A stretch of DNA of 64,000 bases from Microbacterium bovistercoris (GTDB lineage: Bacteria; Actinomycetota; Actinomycetes; Actinomycetales; Microbacteriaceae). The notes under the pieces were generated by a model. The model worked only from the letters and a program-made list of their open reading frames with translations, was not told the DNA's origin and did no database searches. The translations under genes were made by a program, and so were the position numbers. The stretch is from NCBI RefSeq assembly GCF_003387575.1, contig NZ_QUAB01000041.1, positions 111,308-175,307 of the forward strand. The letters are read 5' to 3'. Of the stretch, positions 10,495-19,494 are shown one piece after another. How positions within the stretch are numbered: position 1 is the stretch's first letter; each line of letters begins with the position of its first letter.

Positions 10495-12165
10495 ATGACT
10501 GATTCACGCACGCCCTCGGCGATCGACAAGGTCGCCGAGGAATGGGTCGACGAACTCGTCGGCCTGTCGCCGGTGCTGGCGACTTACATCGGCCGCAACG
10601 AAGCGAACGGCCGCCTCGACGATCTCAGCCCTGAAGGGCATGAGCAGAGTGTCGAGGCGACCCGTCGCACGCTCGCCGCCCTGCAGGACCTGGAGCCCGT
10701 CGACCACATCGACGAGGTCACCAAGTCTGATCTGTCCTCCCAGCTGCAGCTCGACCTCGAGTTGCACGAAGCGCAGTGGCACCTGCGCGATCTCAACGTG
10801 ATCGCCTCGGCGGCGCAGGACTTCCGCCAGGCCTTCGACCTGATGCCCACCGCCACCACAGACGACTGGTCGGTCGTCGCCGAGCGCCTCGCAGCCATCC
10901 CGCAGGCGCTCCGCGGGTACACCGCCACGCTGCGCGAGGGCATCGCAAAGGGCGTCGTCCCCGCGCGCCGTCAGGTCACTGAAGTCGCGACGCAGATCAC
11001 CAGGTACACGGCCGACGACGGCTTCTTCGCCTCGTTCGTCGCGGGAGCCGCCCCCGAGGACGGTCAGCTGCCCGCATCGCTCGCCCGCACCCTGTCCGAC
11101 AACGCCGGTGCGGCCCGCGTGGCCTACGACCAGCTGCGCGACTTCCTGGCCACCGAGCTCGCCCCGGCGGCGGGCGAGGACGACGCGGTCGGCCGCGAAC
11201 TCTACGCACTGAACTCCCGCCGCTTCCTCGGTGCGACGATCGACCTCGACGAGACCTACGAGTGGGGTCGTGAAGAGCTCGCCCGCATGATCTCCGAGCA
11301 GGAGGCGATCGCGAACGAGATCCTGCCCGGCGCGACCGTCGAGCAGGCCGTCGCACACCTCGAGGCCGACGCCTCGCGCCGGCTCGTCGGCACGGACGCG
11401 CTGCAGCAGTGGATGCAGCAGACCAGCGACCGGGCGATCGCCGAGCTGGGTGCCACGCACTTCGACATCCCCGAGCAGATCCGCGAGCTCGAGTGCATGA
11501 TCGCGCCTACGCAGGAAGGCGGAATCTACTACACCGGTCCGACGGACGACTTCTCCCGTCCCGGCCGTATGTGGTGGTCGGTGCCCGAGGGCGTCACCGA
11601 GTTCGACACCTGGCGCGAGCTCACCACGGTCTACCACGAGGGTGTTCCGGGCCACCATCTGCAGATCGCGCAGGCGACCTACAACCGGGCCGAGCTGAAC
11701 AGCTGGCGCCGCCTGCTGGCCGGCACCTCCGGTCACGCCGAAGGCTGGGCGCTGTACGCGGAGCGTCTGATGGAGCAGCTGGGCTATCTCGACGACCCGG
11801 CGGATCGTCTGGGCATGCTCGACGGCCAGCGCATGCGCGCCGTGCGCGTCGTGCTCGACATCGGCGTGCACCTGCGCAAACCGCGCCTCGACGGCGAGGG
11901 GATCTGGGACCACGACTACGCGCTCGAGATGATGCGCCGCAACGTGAACATGTCGGACGAGTTCCGTCAGTTCGAGGTGAACCGCTACCTCGGCTGGCCG
12001 GGACAGGCTCCTTCCTACAAGGTCGGGCAGCGCATCTGGGAGCAGGTCCGCGACGCGTACCGCGCCGAGCGGGGCGACGACTTCTCGATGAAGGAGTTCC
12101 ACAAGCGCGCCCTCGACATGGGCGGCGTCGGGCTCGACACCCTGCGCACGGCGCTGCTGGGCTGA
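10495..12165 (+). CDS. DUF885 family protein, probable metallopeptidase-like
   Basis: 556-aa cytoplasmic protein with no signal peptide. The DUF885 signature YHEGVPGHHLQIAQ (about residue 380) and TSGHAEGWALYAERL are intact; the His/Glu cluster resembles a zinc-peptidase site, and the family is thought to be peptidase-related, but the substrate is unknown. The C-terminal QAPSYKVGQRIWEQVR is also typical of the family. The gene stands alone between polA and the LLM oxidoreductase, with a strong hairpin after it. Confidence 0.85.
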   Translation: MTDSRTPSAIDKVAEEWVDELVGLSPVLATYIGRNEANGRLDDLSPEGHEQSVEATRRTLAALQDLEPVDHIDEVTKSDLSSQLQLDLELHEAQWHLRDLNVIASAAQDFRQAFDLMPTATTDDWSVVAERLAAIPQALRGYTATLREGIAKGVVPARRQVTEVATQITRYTADDGFFASFVAGAAPEDGQLPASLARTLSDNAGAARVAYDQLRDFLATELAPAAGEDDAVGRELYALNSRRFLGATIDLDETYEWGREELARMISEQEAIANEILPGATVEQAVAHLEADASRRLVGTDALQQWMQQTSDRAIAELGATHFDIPEQIRELECMIAPTQEGGIYYTGPTDDFSRPGRMWWSVPEGVTEFDTWRELTTVYHEGVPGHHLQIAQATYNRAELNSWRRLLAGTSGHAEGWALYAERLMEQLGYLDDPADRLGMLDGQRMRAVRVVLDIGVHLRKPRLDGEGIWDHDYALEMMRRNVNMSDEFRQFEVNRYLGWPGQAPSYKVGQRIWEQVRDAYRAERGDDFSMKEFHKRALDMGGVGLDTLRTALLG

Positions 12166-12177
12166 ACGCACCGGCAG

Positions 12178-12217
12178 ACGCGGGGGTCATCCGGGAATGC
12201 CCGGGTGGCCCCCGTGT
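12178..12217 (+). terminator. Hairpin after the DUF885 gene
   Basis: GGGGGTCATCCGGG (12182-12195) pairs with CCCGGGTGGCCCCC (12200-12213) with two G-U pairs and a 4-base loop; outer bases extend the stem. TGTTGCATTCG follows. Confidence 0.8.
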
Positions 12218-12246
12218 TGCATTCGTGTGAATACGAAAGGGACTTC

Positions 12247-13278
12247 ATGAACGTGGAATTCGGACTCGGCACTTTCGGCGACATGTCGACGGACCTCGAC
12301 GGCTCGCCGCTGACGGGGGCGCAGACCATCCGCAACGTCGTCGCCCAGGCGGAGCTCGCCGACAGCCTCGGCGTCGACTACTTCGCGGTGGGGGAGCACC
12401 ACCGGCCCGAGTTCGCGATCTCCGCCCCCGAGATGGTGCTGGCCGCCATTGCGAGCCGCACGGAGCGGATCAAGCTCGGCACAGCGGTCACCGTGCTCTC
12501 CTCGGATGACCCTGTGCGGGTGTACGAGCGCTTCGCGACGCTCGACGCCGTCTCGAACGGCCGGGCGGAGCCCGTGCTGGGCCGCGGGTCGTTCACGGAG
12601 TCCTTCCCGCTCTTCGGCTACGACCTGCGGGATTACGAGGCCCTGTTCGAGCAGAAGCTCGACCTGTTCGCCGAGCTTGTCAAGGAGCAGCCGGTCACAT
12701 GGTCCGGCACGATGCGTCCCGCCCTCCATGACGCCGACGTGTTCCCGAAGACGGAGAACGGCCTGCGACCCTGGGTCGGCGTGGGCGGCAGCCCCGAGTC
12801 GATCCTCCGCGTCGCGCGATACGGCTTCGGTCTCACCCTTGCGATCATCGGGGGAGCGGCGTTCCGGTTCAAGCCGCTCGTGGACCTCTACCATCGCGCG
12901 GTCGACCAGTTCGGCACCGAGGTCCGCCCCATCGCGGCCCACTCACCGGGACACATCGCCGACACCGACGACGAGGCCTGGGAGCAGGCCTACCCGGGAT
13001 TCGAGGCGATGAACCGCACGATCGGGCGTGAGCGCGGCTGGCCGTCGTACAGCCGGGCGCAGTTCCAGAACGACGTCGGCCCGATGGGCGCGACATATGC
13101 AGGCTCGCCGGATCGGGTGGCGGCCAAGATGGCGGACACCATCCGCACGCTCGGCCTCGGTCGCTTCGAGCTCAAGTACGCCACCGGCACGACTCCGCAC
13201 GAGCACCTGATGCGCAGCATCGAGCTGTACGCCACGGAGGTCGTTCCGCGGGTGCGCCGCCTGCTCGCCGACGACTGA
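12247..13278 (+). CDS. LLM-class flavin-dependent oxidoreductase
   Basis: 343-aa luciferase-like monooxygenase of the F420/FMN TIM-barrel type. Seen: N-terminal FGLGTFGDM, the VDYFAVGEHH segment, RIKLGTAVTVLSSDDPVRVYE typical of the family, and a C-terminal LGRFELKYATG strand. The ATG at 12247 is preferred because GAAAGGGA lies just upstream; a longer reading from 12205 has no ribosome site. The substrate cannot be told. It is co-oriented with the MFS gene 43 bases downstream, which has its own promoter-like element. Confidence 0.88.
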   Translation: MNVEFGLGTFGDMSTDLDGSPLTGAQTIRNVVAQAELADSLGVDYFAVGEHHRPEFAISAPEMVLAAIASRTERIKLGTAVTVLSSDDPVRVYERFATLDAVSNGRAEPVLGRGSFTESFPLFGYDLRDYEALFEQKLDLFAELVKEQPVTWSGTMRPALHDADVFPKTENGLRPWVGVGGSPESILRVARYGFGLTLAIIGGAAFRFKPLVDLYHRAVDQFGTEVRPIAAHSPGHIADTDDEAWEQAYPGFEAMNRTIGRERGWPSYSRAQFQNDVGPMGATYAGSPDRVAAKMADTIRTLGLGRFELKYATGTTPHEHLMRSIELYATEVVPRVRRLLADD

Positions 13279-13308
13279 CCCTTCGCGGCTCGGGTCGCGG
13301 CTTCGTCC

Positions 13309-13314
13309 TAGGAT
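13309..13314 (+). promoter_or_regulatory. Candidate -10 element (TAGGAT) that decides the MFS start
   Basis: TAGGAT overlaps a possible ATG at 13313, but the next ATG at 13322 is exactly 7 bases after it, the spacing seen before polA, the DUF885 gene and others. This favours 13322 as a leaderless start. Confidence 0.5.
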
Positions 13315-13321
13315 GAAGGTC

Positions 13322-14674
13322 ATGCCCGACACCGTCGTCCCGAGCCGCCGCTCCCTGGCGTCGCGCCTCGACGCGCTCCCGCTCACCCGTCGCCACCTCC
13401 GCATCCTCACCGGATCGGGTGTCGGCTGGGCGCTGGACGCGATGGATGTCGGCCTGATCTCGTTCATCATCGCCGCACTCGCACAGCAGTGGGCGCTCAC
13501 GCCGGGTCAGTTGGGCTGGATCGCCTCTGTGGGTTTCATCGGCATGGCGATCGGTGCGAGTGTCGGAGGTCTGCTCGCGGATCGCTACGGGCGCCGGCAG
13601 GTGTTCGCCGTCACCCTGCTGGTGTACGGCATCGCCACCGGAGCCAGCGCCCTCGCCGCCGGTGTGACGGGCCTGCTCATCCTGCGCTTCATCGTCGGAC
13701 TCGGCCTCGGCGCCGAGCTGCCCGTCGCGTCCACCTACGTCAGCGAGATCGTCCCCGCCCGTATCCGGGGTCGTCTGATCGTGGTGCTCGAGGCGTTCTG
13801 GGCGGTGGGCTGGACGGCGGCCGCCCTGATCGGATTCTTCGTGATCCCGGCATCCGAGGACGGCTGGCGCTGGGCCTTCGCGATCGGCGCGATCCCGGCC
13901 CTCTATGCGGTGGTCGTGCGCTGGGGGCTGCCGGAGTCGCCGCGCTGGCTCGCCGGAAGAGGGCGGATCACGCGCGCGCAGCGCATCGTCGAGACGTTCG
14001 AGAGGGATGCCGGGATCGTGCTGTCCCCGGCGATCAACAAGGAGCCCGACACGCGTCCCGTCGCGGTCACCACGGCGGCGCGTCTGGCGACGCTGTGGAA
14101 CCAGGAATTCCGGCTGCGCACCCTGAGCATCTGGTTGGTGTGGTTCTGCGTGAACTTCGCCTATTACGGGGCGTTCATCTGGATTCCGAGCATCCTCGTC
14201 GCGGCCGGCTACGACCTGGTGCGCTCGTTCGGCTTCACGCTGATCATCACGCTCGCCCAGTTGCCCGGGTACGCGGTCGCCGCGTGGCTGATCGAGGTGT
14301 GGGGGCGCCGCACGACGCTCTCAGTGTTCCTCGTCGGCTCCGCCGTGTCGGCGGTGCTGTTCGGCACTGCGGGCAGCACAGGCATGATCATCGCAGCGGG
14401 CATGGCTCTGTCGTTCTTCAACCTCGGCGCCTGGGGTGCACTGTACGCCGTCACCCCCGAGATCTATCCGACCTCGCTGCGCGGAACCGGTGCGGGCTGG
14501 GCTGCGGGGGTGGGCCGGATCGCCAGCATCTTCGCGCCGCTGCTCGTTCCGGTGATGCTCGACGCGGGCGGCGCGCCGCTGGTCTTCATCGTGTTCTCGG
14601 CGTTCTTCGTGGTCGCAGCCGTCGGCGCGTGGGGCCTTGTCGATCGCCGAGGCGCTCGGCTCGACGACCGCTGA
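13322..14674 (+). CDS. MFS transporter, metabolite:H+ symporter type
   Basis: 450-aa inner-membrane permease with about 12 hydrophobic segments. GLLADRYGRRQVF in the TM2-TM3 loop is the MFS signature, and LPESPRWLAGRGR before the central loop is typical of the sugar/aromatic-acid symporter group; PEIYPTSLRGTGAGW lies in the C-terminal half. The substrate is unknown (aromatic acids, sugars or phosphate are candidates). The ATG at 13313 would add three residues (MKV). Confidence 0.88.
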   Translation: MPDTVVPSRRSLASRLDALPLTRRHLRILTGSGVGWALDAMDVGLISFIIAALAQQWALTPGQLGWIASVGFIGMAIGASVGGLLADRYGRRQVFAVTLLVYGIATGASALAAGVTGLLILRFIVGLGLGAELPVASTYVSEIVPARIRGRLIVVLEAFWAVGWTAAALIGFFVIPASEDGWRWAFAIGAIPALYAVVVRWGLPESPRWLAGRGRITRAQRIVETFERDAGIVLSPAINKEPDTRPVAVTTAARLATLWNQEFRLRTLSIWLVWFCVNFAYYGAFIWIPSILVAAGYDLVRSFGFTLIITLAQLPGYAVAAWLIEVWGRRTTLSVFLVGSAVSAVLFGTAGSTGMIIAAGMALSFFNLGAWGALYAVTPEIYPTSLRGTGAGWAAGVGRIASIFAPLLVPVMLDAGGAPLVFIVFSAFFVVAAVGAWGLVDRRGARLDDR

Positions 14675-14694
14675 CCTTCGACGAGAAGTCGCAA

Positions 14695-14700
14695 TAGGCT
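14695..14700 (+). promoter_or_regulatory. Candidate promoter for the SGNH hydrolase gene
   Basis: TAGGCT is followed by 6 bases and ATG. CTGACC at 14671-14676 is 18 bases upstream of it and resembles a -35, one of the few plausible ones seen. Confidence 0.5.
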
Positions 14701-14706
14701 GGACGG

Positions 14707-15462
14707 ATGGCGGCTGTGCGATTCGTGGCGATCGGAGACTCCTTCACCGAGGGCGTGGGCGACGAGCTCCCCGACGGCCGGGTGCGCGGCTGGGCGGACA
14801 TCGCCGCGCAGGGGTGGGCGAACGCTGCGGGTGAGCCGATCGAGTACGCGAACCTCGCCATTCGAGGCAAGCTCGCCTGGCCCATCGTCGAGCAGCAGCT
14901 CGAGCCGGCACTCGCATTGCGTCCGACGCATCTGTCGTTCAACGCCGGCGGCAACGACATGCTCCGCCCGAAGGCTGACATCGAGCACATCGCCGACTCG
15001 TTCACCCGCGTGCTGCGTCGCTGCGACGAGCAGGGCGTGACGATGATCGTGCTCTCCGGCGCCAACCCGAGCGGTCAGCTGCCGATGGGAAAGATGATCC
15101 AGGCCCGCGGCGACGAGCTGTCCGCTGCGGTGCTGCGCCGCTTCGAGGACCGCCCCGATGTGCTGCGCGCGCTGAACTGGCCCGATGCCGAGCTCTCCAC
15201 GCCTCCTTACTGGTCCGAGGACCGACTGCACATGAACTCCAACGGGCACCACAGAGTCGCCGCGCGAGTGCTGCACGCTCTGGGTTTCGAGCCGCCCGCG
15301 CAGTGGTGGGCGGCGCATGAGCACGGCCCGGTGGGCCCCGCCGGTCTCCAGTACTACCGGGAGTTCGTCGGCCCGTGGATCAAGCGGCGCGTCACACGGA
15401 CGTCCTCCGGAGATGGACGGGCAGCGAAGTACCCGACCTGGGTCGAGCGGACCCCGCAGTGA
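14707..15462 (+). CDS. SGNH/GDSL hydrolase
   Basis: 251-aa esterase-like protein. Block I has the nucleophile Ser in AIGDSFTEG (about residue 12), block II Gly in NLAIRGKL, block III Asn in NAGGND, and block V Asp/His in DRLHMNSNGHHRVA. There is no signal peptide, so it is probably cytosolic. The C-terminal 50 residues are basic and rich in Trp/Arg. A paralogue with the same order of motifs lies at 60996-61829. The substrate is unknown. The SUMF1-domain gene follows after 37 bases and may be co-transcribed. Confidence 0.88.
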   Translation: MAAVRFVAIGDSFTEGVGDELPDGRVRGWADIAAQGWANAAGEPIEYANLAIRGKLAWPIVEQQLEPALALRPTHLSFNAGGNDMLRPKADIEHIADSFTRVLRRCDEQGVTMIVLSGANPSGQLPMGKMIQARGDELSAAVLRRFEDRPDVLRALNWPDAELSTPPYWSEDRLHMNSNGHHRVAARVLHALGFEPPAQWWAAHEHGPVGPAGLQYYREFVGPWIKRRVTRTSSGDGRAAKYPTWVERTPQ

Positions 15463-15499
15463 CGGGGACCGGCGGCGAAGTCCCCGCGGTCGCTTGACC

Positions 15500-16243
15500 A
15501 TGGACCTGTGGGAGATGCGCCGCCTGGACGGCGGCGCCGTGACTCTGCACGACGCGCGGAGGAACGAACACCGCACCGTGCAACTGGAGTCCTACGAGAT
15601 GGGCGTCTTCGCCGTGACGCAGGAGCAGTTCGCCGAGGTGCTCGGCGTGCCGGCGACACATCCGCGCCGGCCGGCATCCGATCTCAGCTGGCTGCGCGCG
15701 ATCCGGTTCTGCAACGCCGCGTCCGAGTGGGAAGGGCTGGATCCTGCGTACTCGTTCGACGGAGAGGACGTGACCTGGCATCTGGACAGTGACGGCTACC
15801 GTCTGCCGACTGAGGCGGAGTGGGAGTTCGCCTGCCGCGCCGGGTCTGTGGCGCCGCACTACGGACCGCTTGCGGACGTGGCCTGGACGGGTGCGGACGG
15901 CGTGCCCACCCCGCAGGACGTCGGCCTGCGCCTGCCGAACCTCAACGGCCTGTTCGACATGCTCGGCAACGTGTGGGAATGGTGCTGGGATCTCCTGGAT
16001 CCGGCGCGCTATGACGACTACCGGGTGTTCCGCGGCGGCGGCTTCGCCGATGACGCCTGGAGTGTGCGCGCATCGGTGCGTCGCGGGGGCGCCCCACGGA
16101 TGCATCACGAAGACGTCGGGATGCGCCTCGCGCGCGGAGGATTCGACGCGGTCGACGCCGCACAGGGCTGGTCCGCCACGGTCGATGTCGAGCGCGGCGG
16201 TCGAGGCGGAGCACGACCGCTCGGCTGGACGCCCCGGGGGTGA
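15500..16243 (+). CDS. SUMF1/FGE-fold domain protein
   Basis: 247-aa protein of the formylglycine-generating-enzyme fold. Diagnostic segments are YEMGVFAVTQEQFAEVLG, RLPTEAEWEFACRAG, LFDMLGNVWEWCWD and VFRGGGFADD. In true FGE two neighbouring C-terminal Cys bind copper; here the only Cys are in RFCNAAS, FACRAG and EWCWD, so that site seems absent. It also lacks the DinB-type His motif of EgtB. The function is probably non-FGE and unknown. The ATG at 15500 has only a weak ribosome site. Confidence 0.78.
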   Translation: MDLWEMRRLDGGAVTLHDARRNEHRTVQLESYEMGVFAVTQEQFAEVLGVPATHPRRPASDLSWLRAIRFCNAASEWEGLDPAYSFDGEDVTWHLDSDGYRLPTEAEWEFACRAGSVAPHYGPLADVAWTGADGVPTPQDVGLRLPNLNGLFDMLGNVWEWCWDLLDPARYDDYRVFRGGGFADDAWSVRASVRRGGAPRMHHEDVGMRLARGGFDAVDAAQGWSATVDVERGGRGGARPLGWTPRG

Positions 16244-16247
16244 CCGC

Positions 16248-16664
16248 TCAGTCCCTGAGCCGGATCATGTAGCGGTTCGGGTCCTCCGAGGGCGCGAAGC
16301 CGTACTGCGCGTACAGGCCGTGCGCATCAGCCGTGGCGAGCACGATGCGCCGCACCGTCGTCTGCTCGATGTCGGAGATGACGCCCTCGACCAGCAGCTT
16401 GCCGACGCCGTTTCCGCGCGCGGCCGGGTCGACGAACACGTCGCAGAGCCAGGCGAAGGTCACGGCATCGGTGACGACGCGGGCGTATGCGACCTGCCGG
16501 CCCGAACCGTCGAGGACGGCGTAGTTGCGGGAGCCGTCGATCGCGGCATCCTGCATCTCCCGTGCCCGCCCGGCCGCCCAGTACGACTGCTCGCTGAGCC
16601 AGGCGTGCACGCGGGCACGATCGATGTCGGCGAGATCGGAGGAGAAGCGGTATGCGGAGGTCAT
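16248..16664 (-). CDS. GNAT family N-acetyltransferase
   Basis: 138-aa single-domain acetyltransferase. The acetyl-CoA loop is DVFVDPAARGNGVGKLLV (about residues 77-94), and AHGLYAQYGFAPSEDPNRYM is the C-terminal strand pattern seen in small GNATs close to the ElaA/YjdJ type. The acceptor is unknown. TAGGAT lies 5 bases before the ATG on this strand. It is convergent with the SUMF1-domain gene, with a 4-base gap. Confidence 0.88.
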   Translation of the reverse strand: MTSAYRFSSDLADIDRARVHAWLSEQSYWAAGRAREMQDAAIDGSRNYAVLDGSGRQVAYARVVTDAVTFAWLCDVFVDPAARGNGVGKLLVEGVISDIEQTTVRRIVLATADAHGLYAQYGFAPSEDPNRYMIRLRD

Positions 16665-16701
16665 CCTTCATCCTATGAGGACGGCAGGCGGCCCCTGCCG
16701 G

Positions 16702-18024
16702 TCATCGCCGCGGCCGCTCCGGGTCGAGTCCCATCCGGATGCGGGTTCGCTTGCGCTCGATGCTGATGAACGTCACGCCGAGGGCCCAGAGCGGCAGCTG
16801 GGTCGCGAACGCCCAGCGGAAGGCCTCAAGGGAGTAGGTGTCGGGTGTTCCAGCGCCCTGCAGGTCGAGTGTGAGGCCGATCAGGAAGATCGCGATGAGG
16901 GCGGCGAGGAAGCCGCCCGAGTTGGTGAGCCCGGTGGCCGTGCTGAGGCGGTGCGCGGGGTTGTGCGTGCGCGCGTGGTCGAAGGCGATCATGGACGCCG
17001 GCCCGCCCGCGGCGAGCGCGACGACCAGGGCGACGAGGAGCCAGGTCGGTGCAGGGCCCGGCCAGAGGATGACGGCGAGCCAGGCGACCACCTGAACGGC
17101 GACGCTGGGGATCACGAGGGCCCGCGACCTGCGCAGCGGGATGCGGCGGGAGAGTTCGCCGATCAGAGGGCCGAGGGCCATCGCGACGATGACATTGAGC
17201 GAGAGCAGGGATGCGGCGGCGGCGTTGCTGAGCCCCTCACCCGCGGTGAGGAACGGCATGCCCCACAGCAGCAGGAACGCCGTGCCCGCGAACGGCGTGG
17301 TGAAGTGCGACCAGAACGCGAGACGGGTGCCGGGGTGCGCCCAGGCCGCACGGATGCCGGTGCCGGTGTCTATCGCCGAGGTCACCACCCGGATCGCACC
17401 GGTGTCTGTGTTGACCGACACATCGGCCTTCTGCTCCGGCGGGTGGTTGCGGATGACGGCCCAGGTGAGGATGGCGAAGAGCACGCCGAGCCCTGCGATG
17501 CTGCCGAATGCGATCGACCAGGAGGTCGCGTGCAAAAGCGCGGCGAGCGGGATGAGGGCGAGCAGCTGACCGCACTGACCGACCAGGCCGGTCAGCTGCA
17601 CCATGAGGGGGCCGCGCTGTGCGGGGAACCAGGTGGCGACCAGCCGGAGGACGGCGGGAAAGATCGCGGCGTCGCCGGCGCCGAGGAGCATGCGGGCGAT
17701 CAAGGCCACGCCGATGCTCGGCGAGACCGCCATCACGAACTGGCCGACCGCCATCAGCAGCATCCCGATGGCCATGATGGGGCGGGAGCCGTAGCGGTCG
17801 AGAAGCACGCCGATGGGGATCTGCATCCCGCCGTAGACGGCGAGCTGCACCACGGCGAACAGCGACAGCGTCGCGGCATCCGCGTTGAACCTGTCGGCCG
17901 CATCGACGCCGACCGCACTGAGCGAAGCACGGTTGGTGATCGCGAGCATGTATGCCGTGACTCCCACGCCCCAGATCAGCCAGGACCGCCAGCCGGGAGC
18001 CGAGACAGGAAGCGCACGCGTCAC
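16702..18024 (-). CDS. MFS transporter
   Basis: 440-aa permease with about 12 membrane segments. Seen: GVLLDRYGSRPIMAIG (TM2-TM3 loop), LGAGDAAIFPAVLRLVATWFP as in the anion/organic-anion symporter-like families, and LIGELSRRIPLRRSR as the second repeat loop. The basic tail KRTRIRMGLDPERPRR is cytoplasmic. The GTG start at 18024 is chosen because TAGAGT lies 7 bases upstream. It is divergent from the methyltransferase gene; the two starts are 45 bases apart with back-to-back promoters. Confidence 0.85.
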   Translation of the reverse strand: MTRALPVSAPGWRSWLIWGVGVTAYMLAITNRASLSAVGVDAADRFNADAATLSLFAVVQLAVYGGMQIPIGVLLDRYGSRPIMAIGMLLMAVGQFVMAVSPSIGVALIARMLLGAGDAAIFPAVLRLVATWFPAQRGPLMVQLTGLVGQCGQLLALIPLAALLHATSWSIAFGSIAGLGVLFAILTWAVIRNHPPEQKADVSVNTDTGAIRVVTSAIDTGTGIRAAWAHPGTRLAFWSHFTTPFAGTAFLLLWGMPFLTAGEGLSNAAAASLLSLNVIVAMALGPLIGELSRRIPLRRSRALVIPSVAVQVVAWLAVILWPGPAPTWLLVALVVALAAGGPASMIAFDHARTHNPAHRLSTATGLTNSGGFLAALIAIFLIGLTLDLQGAGTPDTYSLEAFRWAFATQLPLWALGVTFISIERKRTRIRMGLDPERPRR

Positions 18025-18031
18025 CTGATCG

Positions 18032-18062
18032 ACTCTAGTCCTGGTACCGCCTCGGCTAGCCT
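18032..18062. promoter_or_regulatory. Back-to-back -10 elements for divergent MFS and methyltransferase genes
   Basis: On the minus strand TAGAGT (18037-18032) ends 7 bases before the MFS GTG; on the plus strand TAGCCT (18057-18062) ends 7 bases before the methyltransferase GTG. A bound regulator could affect both genes. Confidence 0.45.
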
Positions 18063-18069
18063 CGGGGGA

Positions 18070-18849
18070 GTGAGCCTGTTCGCGTCGACCGCCGAGTACT
18101 ACCGTCGTCATCGTTCGGGGGTACCCGCCGAGGTCGCCGAGATCCTGGCGGACGCCGCGCCGCAGGGCTCGCCTCGGCGGCTGCTCGACGTCGGAACGGG
18201 TCCGGGGTTCGTGATCGGTGCGCTGCTGCCGTGGTTCGACGAGGCGATCGGGGTGGACCTCGACGCCGACCTGCTCGCCGTCGCACGAGAAGAACTCCCT
18301 GCCGACTCCGTACGGCTCGTACAGGCGCCCGCTGAATCGTTCGAGCTCCCCGATTCCTGGTCGCCGCACCTGGTTACGGTGTGCCGCGCCTTCCACTGGT
18401 TCGAGCGTCCCGTGTTCCTGCGGCACGTCACGGAGCGGATGGAGCCGGAGGCCGTTCTCGCCGTCTTCGGCGACCAGAGCATCTGGGCGGGCGGCGACGA
18501 CTGGAAGGACCGCACGAGAGAGGTCGTGCAGGAGATTCTGGGGGAGCGCCGGCGCGCCGGCGCCGGCACCTATGACCGGCCGACAGGGAGCTTCGAGGAC
18601 GACATCGCGGATGCCGGCTTCCGCGGCGTGACGACGACGCGCGTTCCCGTGGTTCGCACGAGGACGGTGGGCGACGTGGTCGGTCTGATGCACTCCATGT
18701 CGTTCGCCTCACCGGCAGTGCTCGGCGACCGTGCGGAGGAGTTCGACCGGAGGCTGCGCGAGCGCCTCGAGCCGTTGACCGATGAGCACGGTCTGCTCAC
18801 GGACCACAATGAGTTTCACATCATCCTGGCGACGCGGCCGCCTGGGTAG
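18070..18849 (+). CDS. Class I SAM-dependent methyltransferase
   Basis: 259-aa methyltransferase. Motif I is RLLDVGTGPGFVIGAL (about residue 38), GVDLDADLLAVA is motif II, and TVCRAFHWFERPVFL resembles small-molecule methyltransferases of the methyltransf_11 group. The substrate is unknown. GTG start at 18070, predicted leaderless. Its stop nearly abuts the convergent GNAT gene. Confidence 0.85.
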   Translation: MSLFASTAEYYRRHRSGVPAEVAEILADAAPQGSPRRLLDVGTGPGFVIGALLPWFDEAIGVDLDADLLAVAREELPADSVRLVQAPAESFELPDSWSPHLVTVCRAFHWFERPVFLRHVTERMEPEAVLAVFGDQSIWAGGDDWKDRTREVVQEILGERRRAGAGTYDRPTGSFEDDIADAGFRGVTTTRVPVVRTRTVGDVVGLMHSMSFASPAVLGDRAEEFDRRLRERLEPLTDEHGLLTDHNEFHIILATRPPG

Positions 18850-18851
18850 AC

Positions 18852-19403
18852 CTACTCCCGGATGTCGGAAGGGATACGCGAGAGGACCACGAGGTCGACG
18901 CGGCCCCCGTCGGTGAAACCGGCGTTGCGGGCCGTCCCCTCCCGCCGGAATCCGGCCTTCTCCGCCGCGCGCATCGAGGCGGCGTTCCCCGGCGCGATCC
19001 GCAGCTCGACGCGTTCGAAGCCGTGGTCGCGCAGCAGCCTCCGCGAGAACGCATCGACGGCGCGGGGCATCAGCCCGCGTCCGCGGAACGGCGCAGCCGT
19101 CCAGTACGACAGTTCGCAGGTCATCGCACGCCAGTCCACGCGCTTGGCATCGAGGCTGCCCGCGAGCTCGCCACCGGCCCGCACCGCGCGCACGATCCCG
19201 CGACCGCTGTCGCGGAGCTGTACGGACGTGGCTGCGCACCACTCCTCGGCGAGGGCCAGCGGGTAGGGATCGGGCACCGGCAGCCAGCGCCGCAGGCCAG
19301 GGTCGGAGAAGGCGTGCACCAAGGCCGGAGCATCGTCGACGGTCAGCGCATCGACGCGGAGTCCGTCGTCGGCGATCACAGTGACATCGGGAAACGCAGG
19401 CAT
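18852..19403 (-). CDS. GNAT family N-acetyltransferase, RimJ/RimL type
   Basis: 183-aa acetyltransferase. YWTAAPFRGRGLMPRAVDAF is the acetyl-CoA loop and RIAPGNAASMRAAEKAGFRREG is the RimJ/L-type end of the domain. Family members acetylate ribosomal-protein N-termini or small amines and drugs; the target is unknown. The ATG at 19403 is chosen because a longer upstream reading is not GNAT-like; CAGACT lies 6 bases before it. It is divergent from the next GNAT gene. Confidence 0.88.
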   Translation of the reverse strand: MPAFPDVTVIADDGLRVDALTVDDAPALVHAFSDPGLRRWLPVPDPYPLALAEEWCAATSVQLRDSGRGIVRAVRAGGELAGSLDAKRVDWRAMTCELSYWTAAPFRGRGLMPRAVDAFSRRLLRDHGFERVELRIAPGNAASMRAAEKAGFRREGTARNAGFTDGGRVDLVVLSRIPSDIRE

Positions 19404-19494
19404 CGGTTCAGTCTGCCTGATCGGGAGCTGCGTCCGCAGTGGGGTACTGTCACGGTATGTCGCGACTCGTGTCTGCAGCGCAGGAACCGAAGCC

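Noticed and set aside
8099..12171. Long minus-strand frames opposite polA and the DUF885 gene
   Set aside because: Same antisense codon-bias artefact; the plus-strand genes have complete catalytic motifs.
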